Shown here: piece by piece, positions 27,487 through 38,587 of the stretch
Layout of the letters: every line of letters begins with the position of its first letter
How positions within the stretch are numbered: the stretch's first letter is position 1
Assembly: GCA_030550535.1 (NCBI GenBank)
Contig: JAUQPF010000009.1
Coordinates: forward strand, 1 to 64,000
Length of the DNA: 64,000 bases
From: Candidatus Bipolaricaulota bacterium
Lineage (GTDB): Bacteria > Bipolaricaulota > Bipolaricaulia > Bipolaricaulales > Bipolaricaulaceae
Direction of reading: 5' to 3'
Program-made: the position numbers and the translations under genes
Notes under the pieces: generated by a model
The model's database searches: none
Told to the model about the DNA's origin: nothing
What the model saw: the letters and a program-made list of their open reading frames with translations, nothing else

Positions 27487-28295
27487 CGCGGCTCTTTGGG
27501 GCAGCAGGCCTCGCCCAGGGCCAGGGTCCCCTCCGGGGCGGCAAGGAGATGCAGGGCCGTGCCGTAGGCGGCGCGCAGGGCCGCGGGGGTGAACACCTCC
27601 GGGGGTGCCCCTAGGGCCACCGGGCGGGTGCGCAAAAGCAAGGCCTGGGAGAAGTGGCGGGCCACGAGGTCCAGCTCGTGCAGGGCCACCACCACGGTGA
27701 GCCCCTCCCCCGTTAGCTCCCCAAGGAGGACGAGGATCCCTTCTTGGGCTGGGGCGTCCAGCCCGGTTAGGGGCTCATCCAAAAGGAGGACAGAGGCCTC
27801 TTGGGCTAGGGCCCGGGCCAGGAACATTCGCTGCTGTTCCCCCCCGGAGAGCTCGCGGATGGGCCGCCGGGCCAAGGAAGCGAGCCCCACCCGCTCCAGC
27901 GCCTCTTGAGCCTTAGCCCGATCGGCGGGGCCCAGGCGCCGCAGGAGCCCAACCTGCCCCACCCGGCCCATGAGGACCACATCGAGAACCGTGGCCGGGA
28001 AGTTCCATTCCACGGCGGGGCGCTGGGGCAGGTACGCCAGGCACAGGTGGCGACCGGGCGGCTGGCCGAACACCCGGATCGTTCCGGCGCTGGGCCGTAT
28101 GAGCCCCGCGAGGGCCGAAAGGAGGGTGGTCTTTCCGGCGCCGTTGGGGCCCACCACGGCCAAGTTCCCGCCTTTCTCCAGCACGAAGGACACGCCCTCC
28201 AGGGCTGGCCGGCCGTTGCGCACCACCGCCAGGTCCCGCACCTCCAGGGCGGGGGCCTCCGCGCTGTGGATCGCCCCTGGGCAGCGCGCGCTCAC
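27483..28295 (-). CDS. Metal ABC transporter ATP-binding protein
   Basis: 270 aa; VGPNGAGKTTLLSALAGLIRPS, LSGGEQQRMFLARALAQEASVLLLDEP. Confidence 0.93.
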   Translation of the reverse strand: MSARCPGAIHSAEAPALEVRDLAVVRNGRPALEGVSFVLEKGGNLAVVGPNGAGKTTLLSALAGLIRPSAGTIRVFGQPPGRHLCLAYLPQRPAVEWNFPATVLDVVLMGRVGQVGLLRRLGPADRAKAQEALERVGLASLARRPIRELSGGEQQRMFLARALAQEASVLLLDEPLTGLDAPAQEGILVLLGELTGEGLTVVVALHELDLVARHFSQALLLRTRPVALGAPPEVFTPAALRAAYGTALHLLAAPEGTLALGEACCPKEPR

Positions 28296-29167
28296 GGCCT
28301 TAGGGCCTCCACGATGCGGCGCACCGCCTCCCGCATCATCTCCAAATACCCGCCCCCTTCCGCCAGGGTCTCCGCGGGAAGGAGCACGAGCCGCGCCCCC
28401 GTGTCCAGGGCCACGCGCCGGGCCAAGGGGGTTTCGTAGCTCGTGAAGATGGCCGGGATGCCCAGGACCTGGATCTTCTCTTCCAAAGCGGCGAGCTCCT
28501 TGGGGGAGGGCTCGGCCAGGGTCTCGTGGGAGGGGACGAGGGCGCCCACCACGGTGAACCCGTAACGGCGGGCGAAGTAGCCAAGCACGTAGTGGTCGGT
28601 CACGAGGAGCCGCCGCTCCTCGGGGATCCGCGCCACCTCCGCTTGGATCCAGGCGTCCAGGGCGGAAAGCTCATCGAGATAACGGGCGGCCCGCGCCGCG
28701 AGCTCCCCGGCGAGCTTCGGAAAACGGGCGCTCAAGAACTCCTGAATTCGCGCGACCCAGAGGGCCACGAGGGTGGGGTCCCACCACACGTGGGGGTCCC
28801 AGGCATGATCCTCGTCGTGGTCGTCCTCCCCGTGGGCAGGGGCCGGAAGGAGGGGGAGGCCTTGGGAGAGGTCCACCACCTTTTCCCGCACCTCCGGGAG
28901 GGCGAGGAAGGGGCTCAGGCCGGCCTCAAGGCCTGCGCCGCTTACGAAAATGACGGTGGCCTCCAGGAGCCTTTGCACATCGCGGGGCGTGGGCTCGAAG
29001 GCGTGGGGATCCACCCCTCTTGGGATTAGGGCTTCCACGACGAAAGCGGGGCCGGCCACCTGGGCCACCACGTCGGCCACGATGGGTGTAGACCCCAAAA
29101 GGAGCGGGGCCGCCGCCCCACCCGCCCACAGAAGAACTGCCGCAACCGTCGCCATCTTTGCCGTCAT
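28292..29167 (-). CDS. Metal ABC transporter substrate-binding protein (ZnuA-like)
   Basis: 291 aa; PRGVDPHAFEPTPRDVQRL, His/Asp-rich AHGEDDHDEDHAWDPHVWWDP, TDHYVLGYFARRYGF. Confidence 0.93.
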   Translation of the reverse strand: MTAKMATVAAVLLWAGGAAAPLLLGSTPIVADVVAQVAGPAFVVEALIPRGVDPHAFEPTPRDVQRLLEATVIFVSGAGLEAGLSPFLALPEVREKVVDLSQGLPLLPAPAHGEDDHDEDHAWDPHVWWDPTLVALWVARIQEFLSARFPKLAGELAARAARYLDELSALDAWIQAEVARIPEERRLLVTDHYVLGYFARRYGFTVVGALVPSHETLAEPSPKELAALEEKIQVLGIPAIFTSYETPLARRVALDTGARLVLLPAETLAEGGGYLEMMREAVRRIVEALRP

Positions 29168-29212
29168 CGCGCAAACAGTGTACGGGCGGGGATGCCCCGC
29201 GCAAAGCCGGCG

Positions 29213-30130
29213 TCATCCCCCGGGCCTAACGAGGGAGAGCACCTTGGGGAGGAGGGCGTCCAAGGCAGAGGTGAGGGCCTGGTACCAGGCCGTTCCCGCG
29301 AACTCCGGTGCACCGAACCGCAGCTCCAGGGCCCAGCCCGCAAAGGTCCCCTGGACCTCAAACGTGCGGGTGGCCACGAGGGTGGAGGTGGTGGCCTCGT
29401 AGAGCTCGGCCACGTAAACCCCTGGATCGGCCAATGTGGCCCCAAAGTAGCCATCCCAAGTCCAGGTCAGGCAGGGCGCCGCGGGGCTCGAGGAAAGGAG
29501 GGGCGAGGTCCAGCTCGGCGCGGCCGAGGCCGCAGGACGGATGACCACGTAGAAGCTCCGGGGTGGCGTGGGGTCGAGGTAGCCCAGCACCACGGGCTCG
29601 CCCTGAAGGTAGACCGCCTTGTTCGTGCGGAACCCGCCGGCGCAAACGTCAAAGGGGAGGGCGAAGAAAAAGCGCAGGGAGGCGGTGGCCTGCCCTTGGC
29701 CGGTGCCCTTCTCCCGAAGCGTGGCCAGAACCCGGGCCTGGGCCACGTCCCAAACGACCAGGGAGATCTCGGCCTGGGCGCTGGCCCCTTGGATCACCAG
29801 GAACCCCAGGGTCAGGGAGATCTGGGAGGTCTGCAGGCCCTCCAGGGTCCCCAAAAGGAGGTAATCGGCGTGCAGGGCGGCGGCGGCCCCCTTCCAGGTC
29901 TCGGGGGTGCGCGGGAGGTTCTGGCTCAAGCGGAGGCTCTCCAAGGCCCGTGCGGGGATCACCCCGATCCCTGCGTTCCGCAGCTTCGCCTCCAGGGTCT
30001 CCGCGAGGCCGAAGTCCACGCCCACAAGGCCGCTTCCCCGATCGAAGAAGGGGGCCACAGCCACGGTGATTTCCCCGGCTTTCCCAAGGAGGAGTGCCGC
30101 ACACACCGCAAGCACCACGAGCTTCCCCAT
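29213..30130 (-). CDS. Secreted protein of unknown function, FlgO/CsgG-like N-terminal region
   Basis: 305 aa; signal peptide MGKLVVLAVCAALLLGKAG; ITVAVAPFFDRGSGLVG...ALHADYLLLGTLEGLQTSQISLTL pattern. Confidence 0.6.
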   Translation of the reverse strand: MGKLVVLAVCAALLLGKAGEITVAVAPFFDRGSGLVGVDFGLAETLEAKLRNAGIGVIPARALESLRLSQNLPRTPETWKGAAAALHADYLLLGTLEGLQTSQISLTLGFLVIQGASAQAEISLVVWDVAQARVLATLREKGTGQGQATASLRFFFALPFDVCAGGFRTNKAVYLQGEPVVLGYLDPTPPRSFYVVIRPAASAAPSWTSPLLSSSPAAPCLTWTWDGYFGATLADPGVYVAELYEATTSTLVATRTFEVQGTFAGWALELRFGAPEFAGTAWYQALTSALDALLPKVLSLVRPGG

Positions 30131-30174
30131 AGATCGCCTCCCTCACGGGATACACCGCGGCGGGCGTGCGGGTT

Positions 30175-32478
30175 TTAGCCCAAGGTCACGAGGGTGACGC
30201 CATCGCCGCCCTCCTCCGGCGGGGCCAGGCGAAAGTCCTTGACGAAGGGCAGGGTCCTCAGGTGCTCGTGGATGCGTTGGCGCAGGGTGCCCGTGCCCCG
30301 GCCGTGGATGATGCGGCCCTGGGTGAACCCCGCGCGCAGGAGCCGATCCAGCCAAAGGTCCACCTGGCGGAGGGCCTCCTCCGCGGTGAGCCCGCGCACC
30401 GAGAGCTCCAACGAGACGGTTTGGGGGATGGGTACGGCCGGCCTTGGGGCGGGCGAAGGGGGCGGCGCCTCGGCGGGGGTGAGGAGGGAAAAGGGGACAG
30501 TGACGCGCTTTCCCCGCACCTCCACCTCGGCCTCCTCGCCCTCCCGGGCCACGAGGATGCCCACGGGGCCATGGGGGCCCACCCGCACGGGATCCCCCAC
30601 CTCCGGGGGCTGGGCCGGCCGCTTCCCGGGCCCCGGGGGCCGGGCCGAGAGCGCCTCCGCGAGCTCCTCCACCCGTTTCAGGATCTCCCGGCGGGCCGCG
30701 ACGCCCTCGGCCTGACGGGCCTGGGCGATGAGCTCCGCCAGCTCCTTTCGGGCCGCACGGATCTCCTCCTCAAGCTTTCGGAGCTCGCGGTCCAGGAATT
30801 CCGCCTTCCTTTCGCGCAGGGCCTGAACGCGCCTTTCGTACTCGGTCCGGAGCCTCCGGAGGGCCTCCCGCTCCGCCTCCAAATTGGCCCTAAGCCTCCG
30901 CGCCGCCGCCCGCTCCCGCGCCAGCTCCTCGATGATCTCCTCCGCCCGGATCTCCCCGGTGGAGAGCTTCGCCCGCGCCCGCTCCACAAGCTCCTTGGGA
31001 AGGCCGAGCCGCTCGGCCACAAGAAGGGCGCAGGACCGCCCCGGCACCCCTTGGAGCACCCGATAGGTGGGGGCCAGGGTCTCCAGGTCGAACTCCATGG
31101 AGCAGGAAAGCACGCGGGGGTGGGCGATGGCGAAGAGCTTCACGGGGGTGAGGTGGGTGGCCACGGCCGCCAGGCACCCGATCTCCAAAAGCCGCTCCAG
31201 GATGGCCAAAGCCAAGGCTGCGCCTTCTTGGGGATCTGTTCCCGCCCCAAGCTCGTCCAGAAGGACGAGGGTCCGCTCGTCCGCCTCCCCCAGGATCTCG
31301 ATGATGTTGCGCATGTGCGAGGAGAACGTGGAGAGGCTCTGCTCGATGGACTGCTCCTCCCCGATGTCGGAGCGGATTTTCGCGAGGAAGGGGAGGACCG
31401 TGCGGGGGCCGGCGGGGATGGGGATCCCCGCTTGGGCCAGGGCGCAGAAGAGGCCCAAGGTCTTGAGCGTGACCGTCTTCCCGCCCGTGTTGGGCCCGGT
31501 GATGACCACCACGGGCTTTTCCGCGCCGAGGGCCAGGGAGATGGGCACGGCCCGCTCCCCCAACAGGGGATGGCGCGCGTCCCAAAGCTCCAGGCGCGGC
31601 TCCTCCGTGAAGGCCGGGAGGGTGGCATCCCAGCGCCGGGCGAACCGGGCCCGCGCGTAAAGCCCGTCCAAATAAGCAAGGATCTCGAGGTCCTCCGCAA
31701 TGGCCTCGGCCTCTTGGAGGAGGAGCCCCGTGAGCTCCGCGAGGATGCGGTGTCGCTCGCGATCGAGCTCGTCCTCCACCTCGCGCAGGCGGTTGTTGAG
31801 GGGCACGACCTCCGCGGGCTCGGCGAACAGGGTCTGCCCGCTTCCGGAGGCCTCGTGGACCACCACACCCAGGCTGCGGGCCCCGGTCTTCAAGGGCACC
31901 ACGAACCGGCCGCCCCGCTGCGTGACCACCGCGTCCTGGACGTGCTCGCGATGGCGCTGAAGGAAGCGCCGCAGGGCCTCCTGGATCTCCTCCACGAGCC
32001 CGCGCCGCTCCGCGAGAAGGGCCCGGAGTTTGGGGGTGGCGTCGGGCCGGATCTCCCCGCGCTCGTCGATCGTGCGCCAAATGCGGGTAAGAAGGGGGGT
32101 CTGGTCGGAGAGCCTTTGGGCCAGGGCGGCCAGCCGGGGATGCGGGGAGGCGGCGAGGGCCTGACGCACATCCGCCGCGGCCGCGAGCGTCTCCGCAAAG
32201 GGCAGGAAGTCCTCCGGCCCAAGGATCCCGTGCTCGCGGGCCTCCGCAAGAAGCGGCCGAAGATCGTGGAGGGAGCCGAGGGCGAAGCCCGCGCGCACGG
32301 CCTCCTCCATCTCCCGAAGGAGGGAGAACTCCCGCTCCAGCCAGGCGCGGTCCGCGCGGGGCCCCAGGGCCCGCACGGCCTCCGCGCCCAAGGCGGAGGC
32401 CGCCTCCTTGGCCACGAGCTCCAGGACCTTGGCGTACTCCAGGTCCCGGGCGGTGCGCGCGTTCAAAACCTCGCTCAT
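30175..32478 (-). CDS. mutS2: MutS2-family protein with C-terminal Smr domain
   Basis: 767 aa; VVITGPNTGGKTVTLKTLGL, LVLLDELGAGTDPQEGAALALAIL, C-terminal GRIIHGRGTGTLRQRIHEHLR. Confidence 0.96.
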   Translation of the reverse strand: MSEVLNARTARDLEYAKVLELVAKEAASALGAEAVRALGPRADRAWLEREFSLLREMEEAVRAGFALGSLHDLRPLLAEAREHGILGPEDFLPFAETLAAAADVRQALAASPHPRLAALAQRLSDQTPLLTRIWRTIDERGEIRPDATPKLRALLAERRGLVEEIQEALRRFLQRHREHVQDAVVTQRGGRFVVPLKTGARSLGVVVHEASGSGQTLFAEPAEVVPLNNRLREVEDELDRERHRILAELTGLLLQEAEAIAEDLEILAYLDGLYARARFARRWDATLPAFTEEPRLELWDARHPLLGERAVPISLALGAEKPVVVITGPNTGGKTVTLKTLGLFCALAQAGIPIPAGPRTVLPFLAKIRSDIGEEQSIEQSLSTFSSHMRNIIEILGEADERTLVLLDELGAGTDPQEGAALALAILERLLEIGCLAAVATHLTPVKLFAIAHPRVLSCSMEFDLETLAPTYRVLQGVPGRSCALLVAERLGLPKELVERARAKLSTGEIRAEEIIEELARERAAARRLRANLEAEREALRRLRTEYERRVQALRERKAEFLDRELRKLEEEIRAARKELAELIAQARQAEGVAARREILKRVEELAEALSARPPGPGKRPAQPPEVGDPVRVGPHGPVGILVAREGEEAEVEVRGKRVTVPFSLLTPAEAPPPSPAPRPAVPIPQTVSLELSVRGLTAEEALRQVDLWLDRLLRAGFTQGRIIHGRGTGTLRQRIHEHLRTLPFVKDFRLAPPEEGGDGVTLVTLG

Positions 32479-33260
32479 TCCGCGGGGATCATCCCTAGAA
32501 TGTGGTAGCCCGCGTCCACGAAGAGCACCGTGCCCGTTATCCCGCTCGCCAGGGGCGAGAGGAGGAAAAGCCCGGCGTTCCCCACCTCCTCCGGGGTGAT
32601 GTTGCGGCCCAGGGGCGCGAGCTTTCCCGCGCGCTCGTAGAGGGTGCTGAACCCGGGGATGCTGCGGGCGGCCACGGTGCGCACCGGGCCCGCGGAGATG
32701 GCGTTCACCCGGATGCCCTTGGGGCCTAGTTCATAGGCGAGGTAGCGCACGCTGGCCTCAAGGGCGGCTTTGGCCGCGGCCATCACGTTGTAGCGGGGGA
32801 CGACCTTCTCGCTGGCGTAGTAGGTGAGGGTGAGGAGGGCCCCTCCCTCGCGGAGGAGGGGCTCCGCGTGCCGGGCCACGGCCACGAAGGAGTAGGCCGA
32901 GACCTCCAGGGCCAAAAGCCAATCCTCCCGCTTCGTGTCGAGGTAGCGCCCCTCGAAGGCCTCCCGGGGGGCGAAGGCGATGGAGTGGACGAGATAATCC
33001 AAATATCCCCAGGCCGCGCGGATCCCCGCGAACAGGGCCGCAAGCTCCGCCTCCTTTGTGACGTCGGCCTGGAAGAGGAGGGCGCCGCCCAGGGCCTGGG
33101 CCAATTTCTCCGCCTCCGGCCGCAGCCGCTCCGCCTGGTAGCTCAGGGCCACCTCCGCCCCCGCCTCCCGAAGTTTTTTGGCGATGGCGAAGCCCAGGCT
33201 TCGCTCGTTGGCCACGCCCATCACCAGGGCCCTCTTTCCCGAAAGGTCCAGGGTGAGCAT
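32475..33260 (-). CDS. fabI: Enoyl-[acyl-carrier-protein] reductase (FabI type)
   Basis: 261 aa from Met 33260; GKRALVMGVANERSLGFAIAKKLREAGAEVALSYQ, YNVMAAAKAALEASVRYLAYELGPKGIRVNAISAGPVRT. Confidence 0.95.
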   Translation of the reverse strand: MLTLDLSGKRALVMGVANERSLGFAIAKKLREAGAEVALSYQAERLRPEAEKLAQALGGALLFQADVTKEAELAALFAGIRAAWGYLDYLVHSIAFAPREAFEGRYLDTKREDWLLALEVSAYSFVAVARHAEPLLREGGALLTLTYYASEKVVPRYNVMAAAKAALEASVRYLAYELGPKGIRVNAISAGPVRTVAARSIPGFSTLYERAGKLAPLGRNITPEEVGNAGLFLLSPLASGITGTVLFVDAGYHILGMIPAE

Positions 33261-33332
33261 GCGAGCATTGTACCGAGGGGCTGCGGCCGGGCCGTAGAAG
33301 GGGGAAGAGGGGCGGGCTACAATGGAACGGCG

Positions 33333-34319
33333 ATGCCGGCGAATTTGACTCCCGAGTTCCTTGCGGCCCGCGAGCGCTTCAACAAGGCCAAGACCCTGGA
33401 GGAGAAGCTCGATGCCCTCCAGGAGATGCTCGCCACCATCCCCAAGCACAAGGGCACGGAGAAGATGCAGGCGGACATAAAAAGGCGGATCGCCAAGCTC
33501 CGGGAGCAGATGGAGCAGGCCCGCCGCTCCGGAAAGGGTGGGGGCCCTAGCTACCACGTGGAGCGGGAGGGCGCGGCCCAGATCGTGCTCGTGGGCCCGC
33601 CCAACTCCGGGAAGTCCTCGCTCCTTGCGGCCCTCACCAACGCCACCCCCGTGATCGCCCCCTACCCCCTCTCCACCCTGAAGCCCGTGCCGGGGATGAT
33701 GGAGTACGAGGACGTGCAGATCCAGCTCGTGGACCTTCCGCCGATCACCCCGGAGTACACGGAGGGCTGGGTGTACGGGCTCATCCGTATGGCCGACGCG
33801 GTGGCCCTCTGCTTGGACCTCGCGAGCCCCCGCTGGCGCGAGGAGGCGGAGGAGGTGGTGGAGCTTCTGCGGGCCCGGCACATCGTGCTCACGGCGGGGC
33901 CCACCCGGCCGGTGGACTGGCGGACGGTGGAGAAGCGCACGGTGGCCGTGGGGCTCAAGGTGGATGTCGTTCCCGAGGCCGGGGAGGCCTTCCGTTCCTG
34001 GGCTCAGGACCGCTTCCCCGGGGTGTGCGCGTCCACGGTGACCGGCGAGGGCCTGGAGGCGCTGCGGTCCCTCCTTTTTAGGGCCTCCGGCATCGTCCGC
34101 ATCTACACCAAAAAGCCCGGGCAACCCCCGGACTTCTCCAAACCCTACACGATTCGGGAGGGAGCGACCGTGTTGGACGTGGTGAAGGAGATCCACAAGG
34201 ACTTCGTGAAGCGCCTGAAGTACGTGCGCCTTTGGGGCTCTGGGAAGTTCCAGGGCCAGCAGGTGCCCTTGGACCACGTGGTCCAGGACAAGGACGTGGT
34301 GGAGATCCACCTGTCATGA
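33333..34319 (+). CDS. DRG-like GTPase with C-terminal TGS domain
   Basis: 328 aa; IPKHKGTEKMQADIKRRIAKLREQM, VGPPNSGKSSLLAALTNATP, IRIYTKKPGQPPDFSKPYTIREGATVLDVVKEIHKDFVKRLKYVRLWG. Confidence 0.9.
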   Translation: MPANLTPEFLAARERFNKAKTLEEKLDALQEMLATIPKHKGTEKMQADIKRRIAKLREQMEQARRSGKGGGPSYHVEREGAAQIVLVGPPNSGKSSLLAALTNATPVIAPYPLSTLKPVPGMMEYEDVQIQLVDLPPITPEYTEGWVYGLIRMADAVALCLDLASPRWREEAEEVVELLRARHIVLTAGPTRPVDWRTVEKRTVAVGLKVDVVPEAGEAFRSWAQDRFPGVCASTVTGEGLEALRSLLFRASGIVRIYTKKPGQPPDFSKPYTIREGATVLDVVKEIHKDFVKRLKYVRLWGSGKFQGQQVPLDHVVQDKDVVEIHLS

Positions 34320-35473
34320 CCGACCCGGTCCGGCTCGCGCAGGAGTTGGTGCGGATCCCGAGCCCGGCCGGGGAGGAGAAGGACCTCGCGGATTTCCTCC
34401 TTGCCACGCTGCGGCGGTTCTGTGAGGCCGAGCGGGGTCCTTTGGGCACGGTGATCGGGCGGATCCGGCGGGGGGAGGGGCCCACGGTGGTGGTCACCGG
34501 GCACATGGACACCGTGCCTCCCGGCGAGGGTTGGACGGTCCCGCCGTTCGCCGGGGAGGTCCGCGAGGGGTTCCTCTACGGCCGGGGCGCGGTGGACATG
34601 AAAGGGGGGATCGCCGCGCAGGTCGCCGGCGCCGCCCAGGCCGCCTCCGAGCTCCAGGGCACCCTGTACCTCGTGTACGTGCCCCACGAGGAGACGGCGG
34701 AGGGGGTGGCCCTGGGCCGCGTCCTGGACAAATTGGAAAAACCGCACCTCGTGGTCCTCGGGGAGCCCACGGACCTCCGGCTGGGCATCGGCCACCGGGG
34801 GAGGGCGGTGATCCGCCTCGTGGCCAAGGGGAAGGCCGCGCACGCCTCCATGCCGGAGCTCGGGGAGAACGCGATCGAGCGGATGGTGGAGGCCCTGGGG
34901 CACGCCCTGCGCACCCCCCTTCCCGAGGACCCCCTTTTGGGCCAGGGCACGGTGGCCCCCGTGTTCCTGAGCGCGGACGGAGGGGGCCCCGTGGTGCCCG
35001 ACCGCTGTGTGGCCCTCCTGGACCGGAGGATCGTGCGGGGGGAGACGGAGAAATCGGTGCTTGCGGACTACCAGGGCATCGGCGCCGAGGCCACCTTGGA
35101 GGAGGTGGAGCTTCGCTTTTACACCGGGGAGACGGCGCGGGCCAGGCTCTTCTTCCCTGCCTGGTGCCTGGACCCGGAGCACCCCTGGCTGGTGCGGGCC
35201 TGGGAGGCCCTGGGAAGTCCGCCCCTCCGGGTGTGGCGCTTTTCCACGGACGGGGTGGAGAGCTGCGGCCGGCGGGGGATCCCCACCGTGGGGTTCGGAC
35301 CGGGCGACGAGCGGCTCGCCCACCGGCCGGACGAGCGGCTGAGCGTGGAGGACCTGCGCCGGGCCGCCTCCGCCTACGCCCGGCTTTTGCGGCACCTCCT
35401 GAGTCCGGAGGCCAGGGCCCTGGCCACGGCCCAGGAGAAGCCCCCGCGCCATCACCGTCCCGACAAACGGTGA
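34316..35473 (+). CDS. M20-family metallopeptidase (ArgE/DapE-like)
   Basis: 385 aa; VVVTGHMDTVPPGEGW, GRGAVDMKGGIAAQV, ATGA overlap with upstream GTPase. Confidence 0.92.
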   Translation: MTDPVRLAQELVRIPSPAGEEKDLADFLLATLRRFCEAERGPLGTVIGRIRRGEGPTVVVTGHMDTVPPGEGWTVPPFAGEVREGFLYGRGAVDMKGGIAAQVAGAAQAASELQGTLYLVYVPHEETAEGVALGRVLDKLEKPHLVVLGEPTDLRLGIGHRGRAVIRLVAKGKAAHASMPELGENAIERMVEALGHALRTPLPEDPLLGQGTVAPVFLSADGGGPVVPDRCVALLDRRIVRGETEKSVLADYQGIGAEATLEEVELRFYTGETARARLFFPAWCLDPEHPWLVRAWEALGSPPLRVWRFSTDGVESCGRRGIPTVGFGPGDERLAHRPDERLSVEDLRRAASAYARLLRHLLSPEARALATAQEKPPRHHRPDKR

Positions 35474-35479
35474 AAAGAA

Positions 35480-35506
35480 AAAGGCCCCGGGATCTCCGGG
35501 GCCTTT
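35480..35506. terminator. Intrinsic bidirectional terminator
   Basis: AAAGGCCCCGG-GATCT-CCGGGGCCTTT between convergent genes. Confidence 0.8.
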
Positions 35507-35525
35507 CCTTTTCCTGCTTTTGGGA

Positions 35526-37428
<1,903 letters not shown>

Positions 37429-37444
37429 CCCACCACCTCCCGGG

Positions 37445-37471
37445 TTAGCAGTTTAGGGTCTTGGGTGCTAA
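37445..37471. promoter_or_regulatory. CIRCE-like HrcA operator upstream of groESL
   Basis: TTAGCAGTT-TAGGGTCTT-GGGTGCTAA, 9-9-9 architecture matching CIRCE TTAGCACTC-N9-GAGTGCTAA with 3 mismatches; TACAAT -10 on the reverse strand at 37481-37476. Confidence 0.75.
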
Positions 37472-37542
37472 AAACATTGTACGGCCCCTCCCCCCCACCC
37501 GCAAGGTTGCCGCCCTTGCCGCTCCGCCCCACAATCGCCCCC

Positions 37543-37959
37543 GTGCCCGGCCATAAAACGCACCTCGCCGCGGAACTCGCTTGCCTTCCCTTGTGCCTCG
37601 GCGCGGGCTATGGCCTGGGCCTCCGGGAGGAGCTCCTCCCCCTGGGCCTCGGCTACCTCGCGGGAAGCCTCTTCCTCTCCCCGGACCTCGATCTCTACCA
37701 CAGCCGGCCGGCCCGGCGCTGGCGCCTTTTCCGCGCCCTTTGGTGGCCCTACACCCGGCTCTTCCGCCATCGCGGCCTCTCCCATCACCCCCTCCTCGGC
37801 CCCCTCACCCGCCTCCTCTACCTCAGCCTCTGGGCCCTTGGGGTTTGGACCTTGGCCGGGCTTCCCCGGGGGGAGCCCCCTCCGGCCGCCCTAGCCCTGC
37901 CCTTCCTCGCCGGCCTCCTCCTTCCCCAGCTCCTCCACGTCCTTTTGGATCGCCTCTAG
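37543..37959 (+). CDS. DUF2227-like membrane/metal-binding protein
   Basis: 138 aa from GTG; GHKTHLAAEL...GSLFLSPDLDLYHSRPARRWRLFRALWWPYTRLFRHRGLSHHPLLG. Confidence 0.7.
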   Translation: MPGHKTHLAAELACLPLCLGAGYGLGLREELLPLGLGYLAGSLFLSPDLDLYHSRPARRWRLFRALWWPYTRLFRHRGLSHHPLLGPLTRLLYLSLWALGVWTLAGLPRGEPPPAALALPFLAGLLLPQLLHVLLDRL

Positions 37960-38013
37960 GCGGGCTTGTCCGGGCCGGAGCTTGCGGGTATAAAGCCCAC
38001 AAAGGAGGAAGCG

Positions 38014-38577
38014 ATGGGGATCACCATCGGCGAAATCACCCGCGGCATGACCTTGGTCTACCACGGGAACCTCTACGAAGTGTTGGAGTTCGAGCACGTC
38101 AAACGCGGCCGAGGCTCGGCCTTCGTGCGCGCCAAACTCCGCAACCTGAAAACCGGGCAGGTCATCACCGAGACCCTTCGCGACTCCGACAACCTGGAGG
38201 CGGCCTATCTCGAGGTGCGCCCCATGCAGTACCTCTACCGCAGCGGGGACACGTTCGTGTTCATGGACAAGGAGACCTTCGAGGAGCGCATGATCCCCGT
38301 GGACGTGGTGGAGCCCATCGTGGGCTACCTCCTGGAGGGGATGGAGGTCACCGGCCTCTACTACCAAGGGGAGCTGGTGAAGGTGGAGCCCCCCAACTTC
38401 GTGGAGCTGCGGGTGGTGGATACCCCGCCGGGGGTGCGGGGCGACACCGCCCAGGGCGGGGACAAGCCCGCCACCCTCGAGACGGGGCTTGTGGTGAAGG
38501 TTCCGCTCTTCGTGCAGGTGGGCGACGTGATCCGCGTGGACACCCGCACCGGCGCGTACGTGGAGCGGGTGGGCTAA
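38014..38577 (+). CDS. efp: Elongation factor P
   Basis: 187 aa from MGITIGEITRGMTLVYHGNLYEVLEFEHVKRGRGSAFVRAKLRNLKTG. Confidence 0.96.
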   Translation: MGITIGEITRGMTLVYHGNLYEVLEFEHVKRGRGSAFVRAKLRNLKTGQVITETLRDSDNLEAAYLEVRPMQYLYRSGDTFVFMDKETFEERMIPVDVVEPIVGYLLEGMEVTGLYYQGELVKVEPPNFVELRVVDTPPGVRGDTAQGGDKPATLETGLVVKVPLFVQVGDVIRVDTRTGAYVERVG

Positions 38578-38587
38578 GGAGGGGAGG

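Noticed and set aside
24824-27544. 906-aa ORF as a single fused protein
   Set aside because: Real uvrC begins at 26656; upstream residues are out-of-frame reading of the metal ABC permease gene.
32475-34310. 611-aa minus-strand ORF as one gene
   Set aside because: Only the C-terminal 261 aa is real (fabI); the rest is antisense to the DRG-like GTPase.
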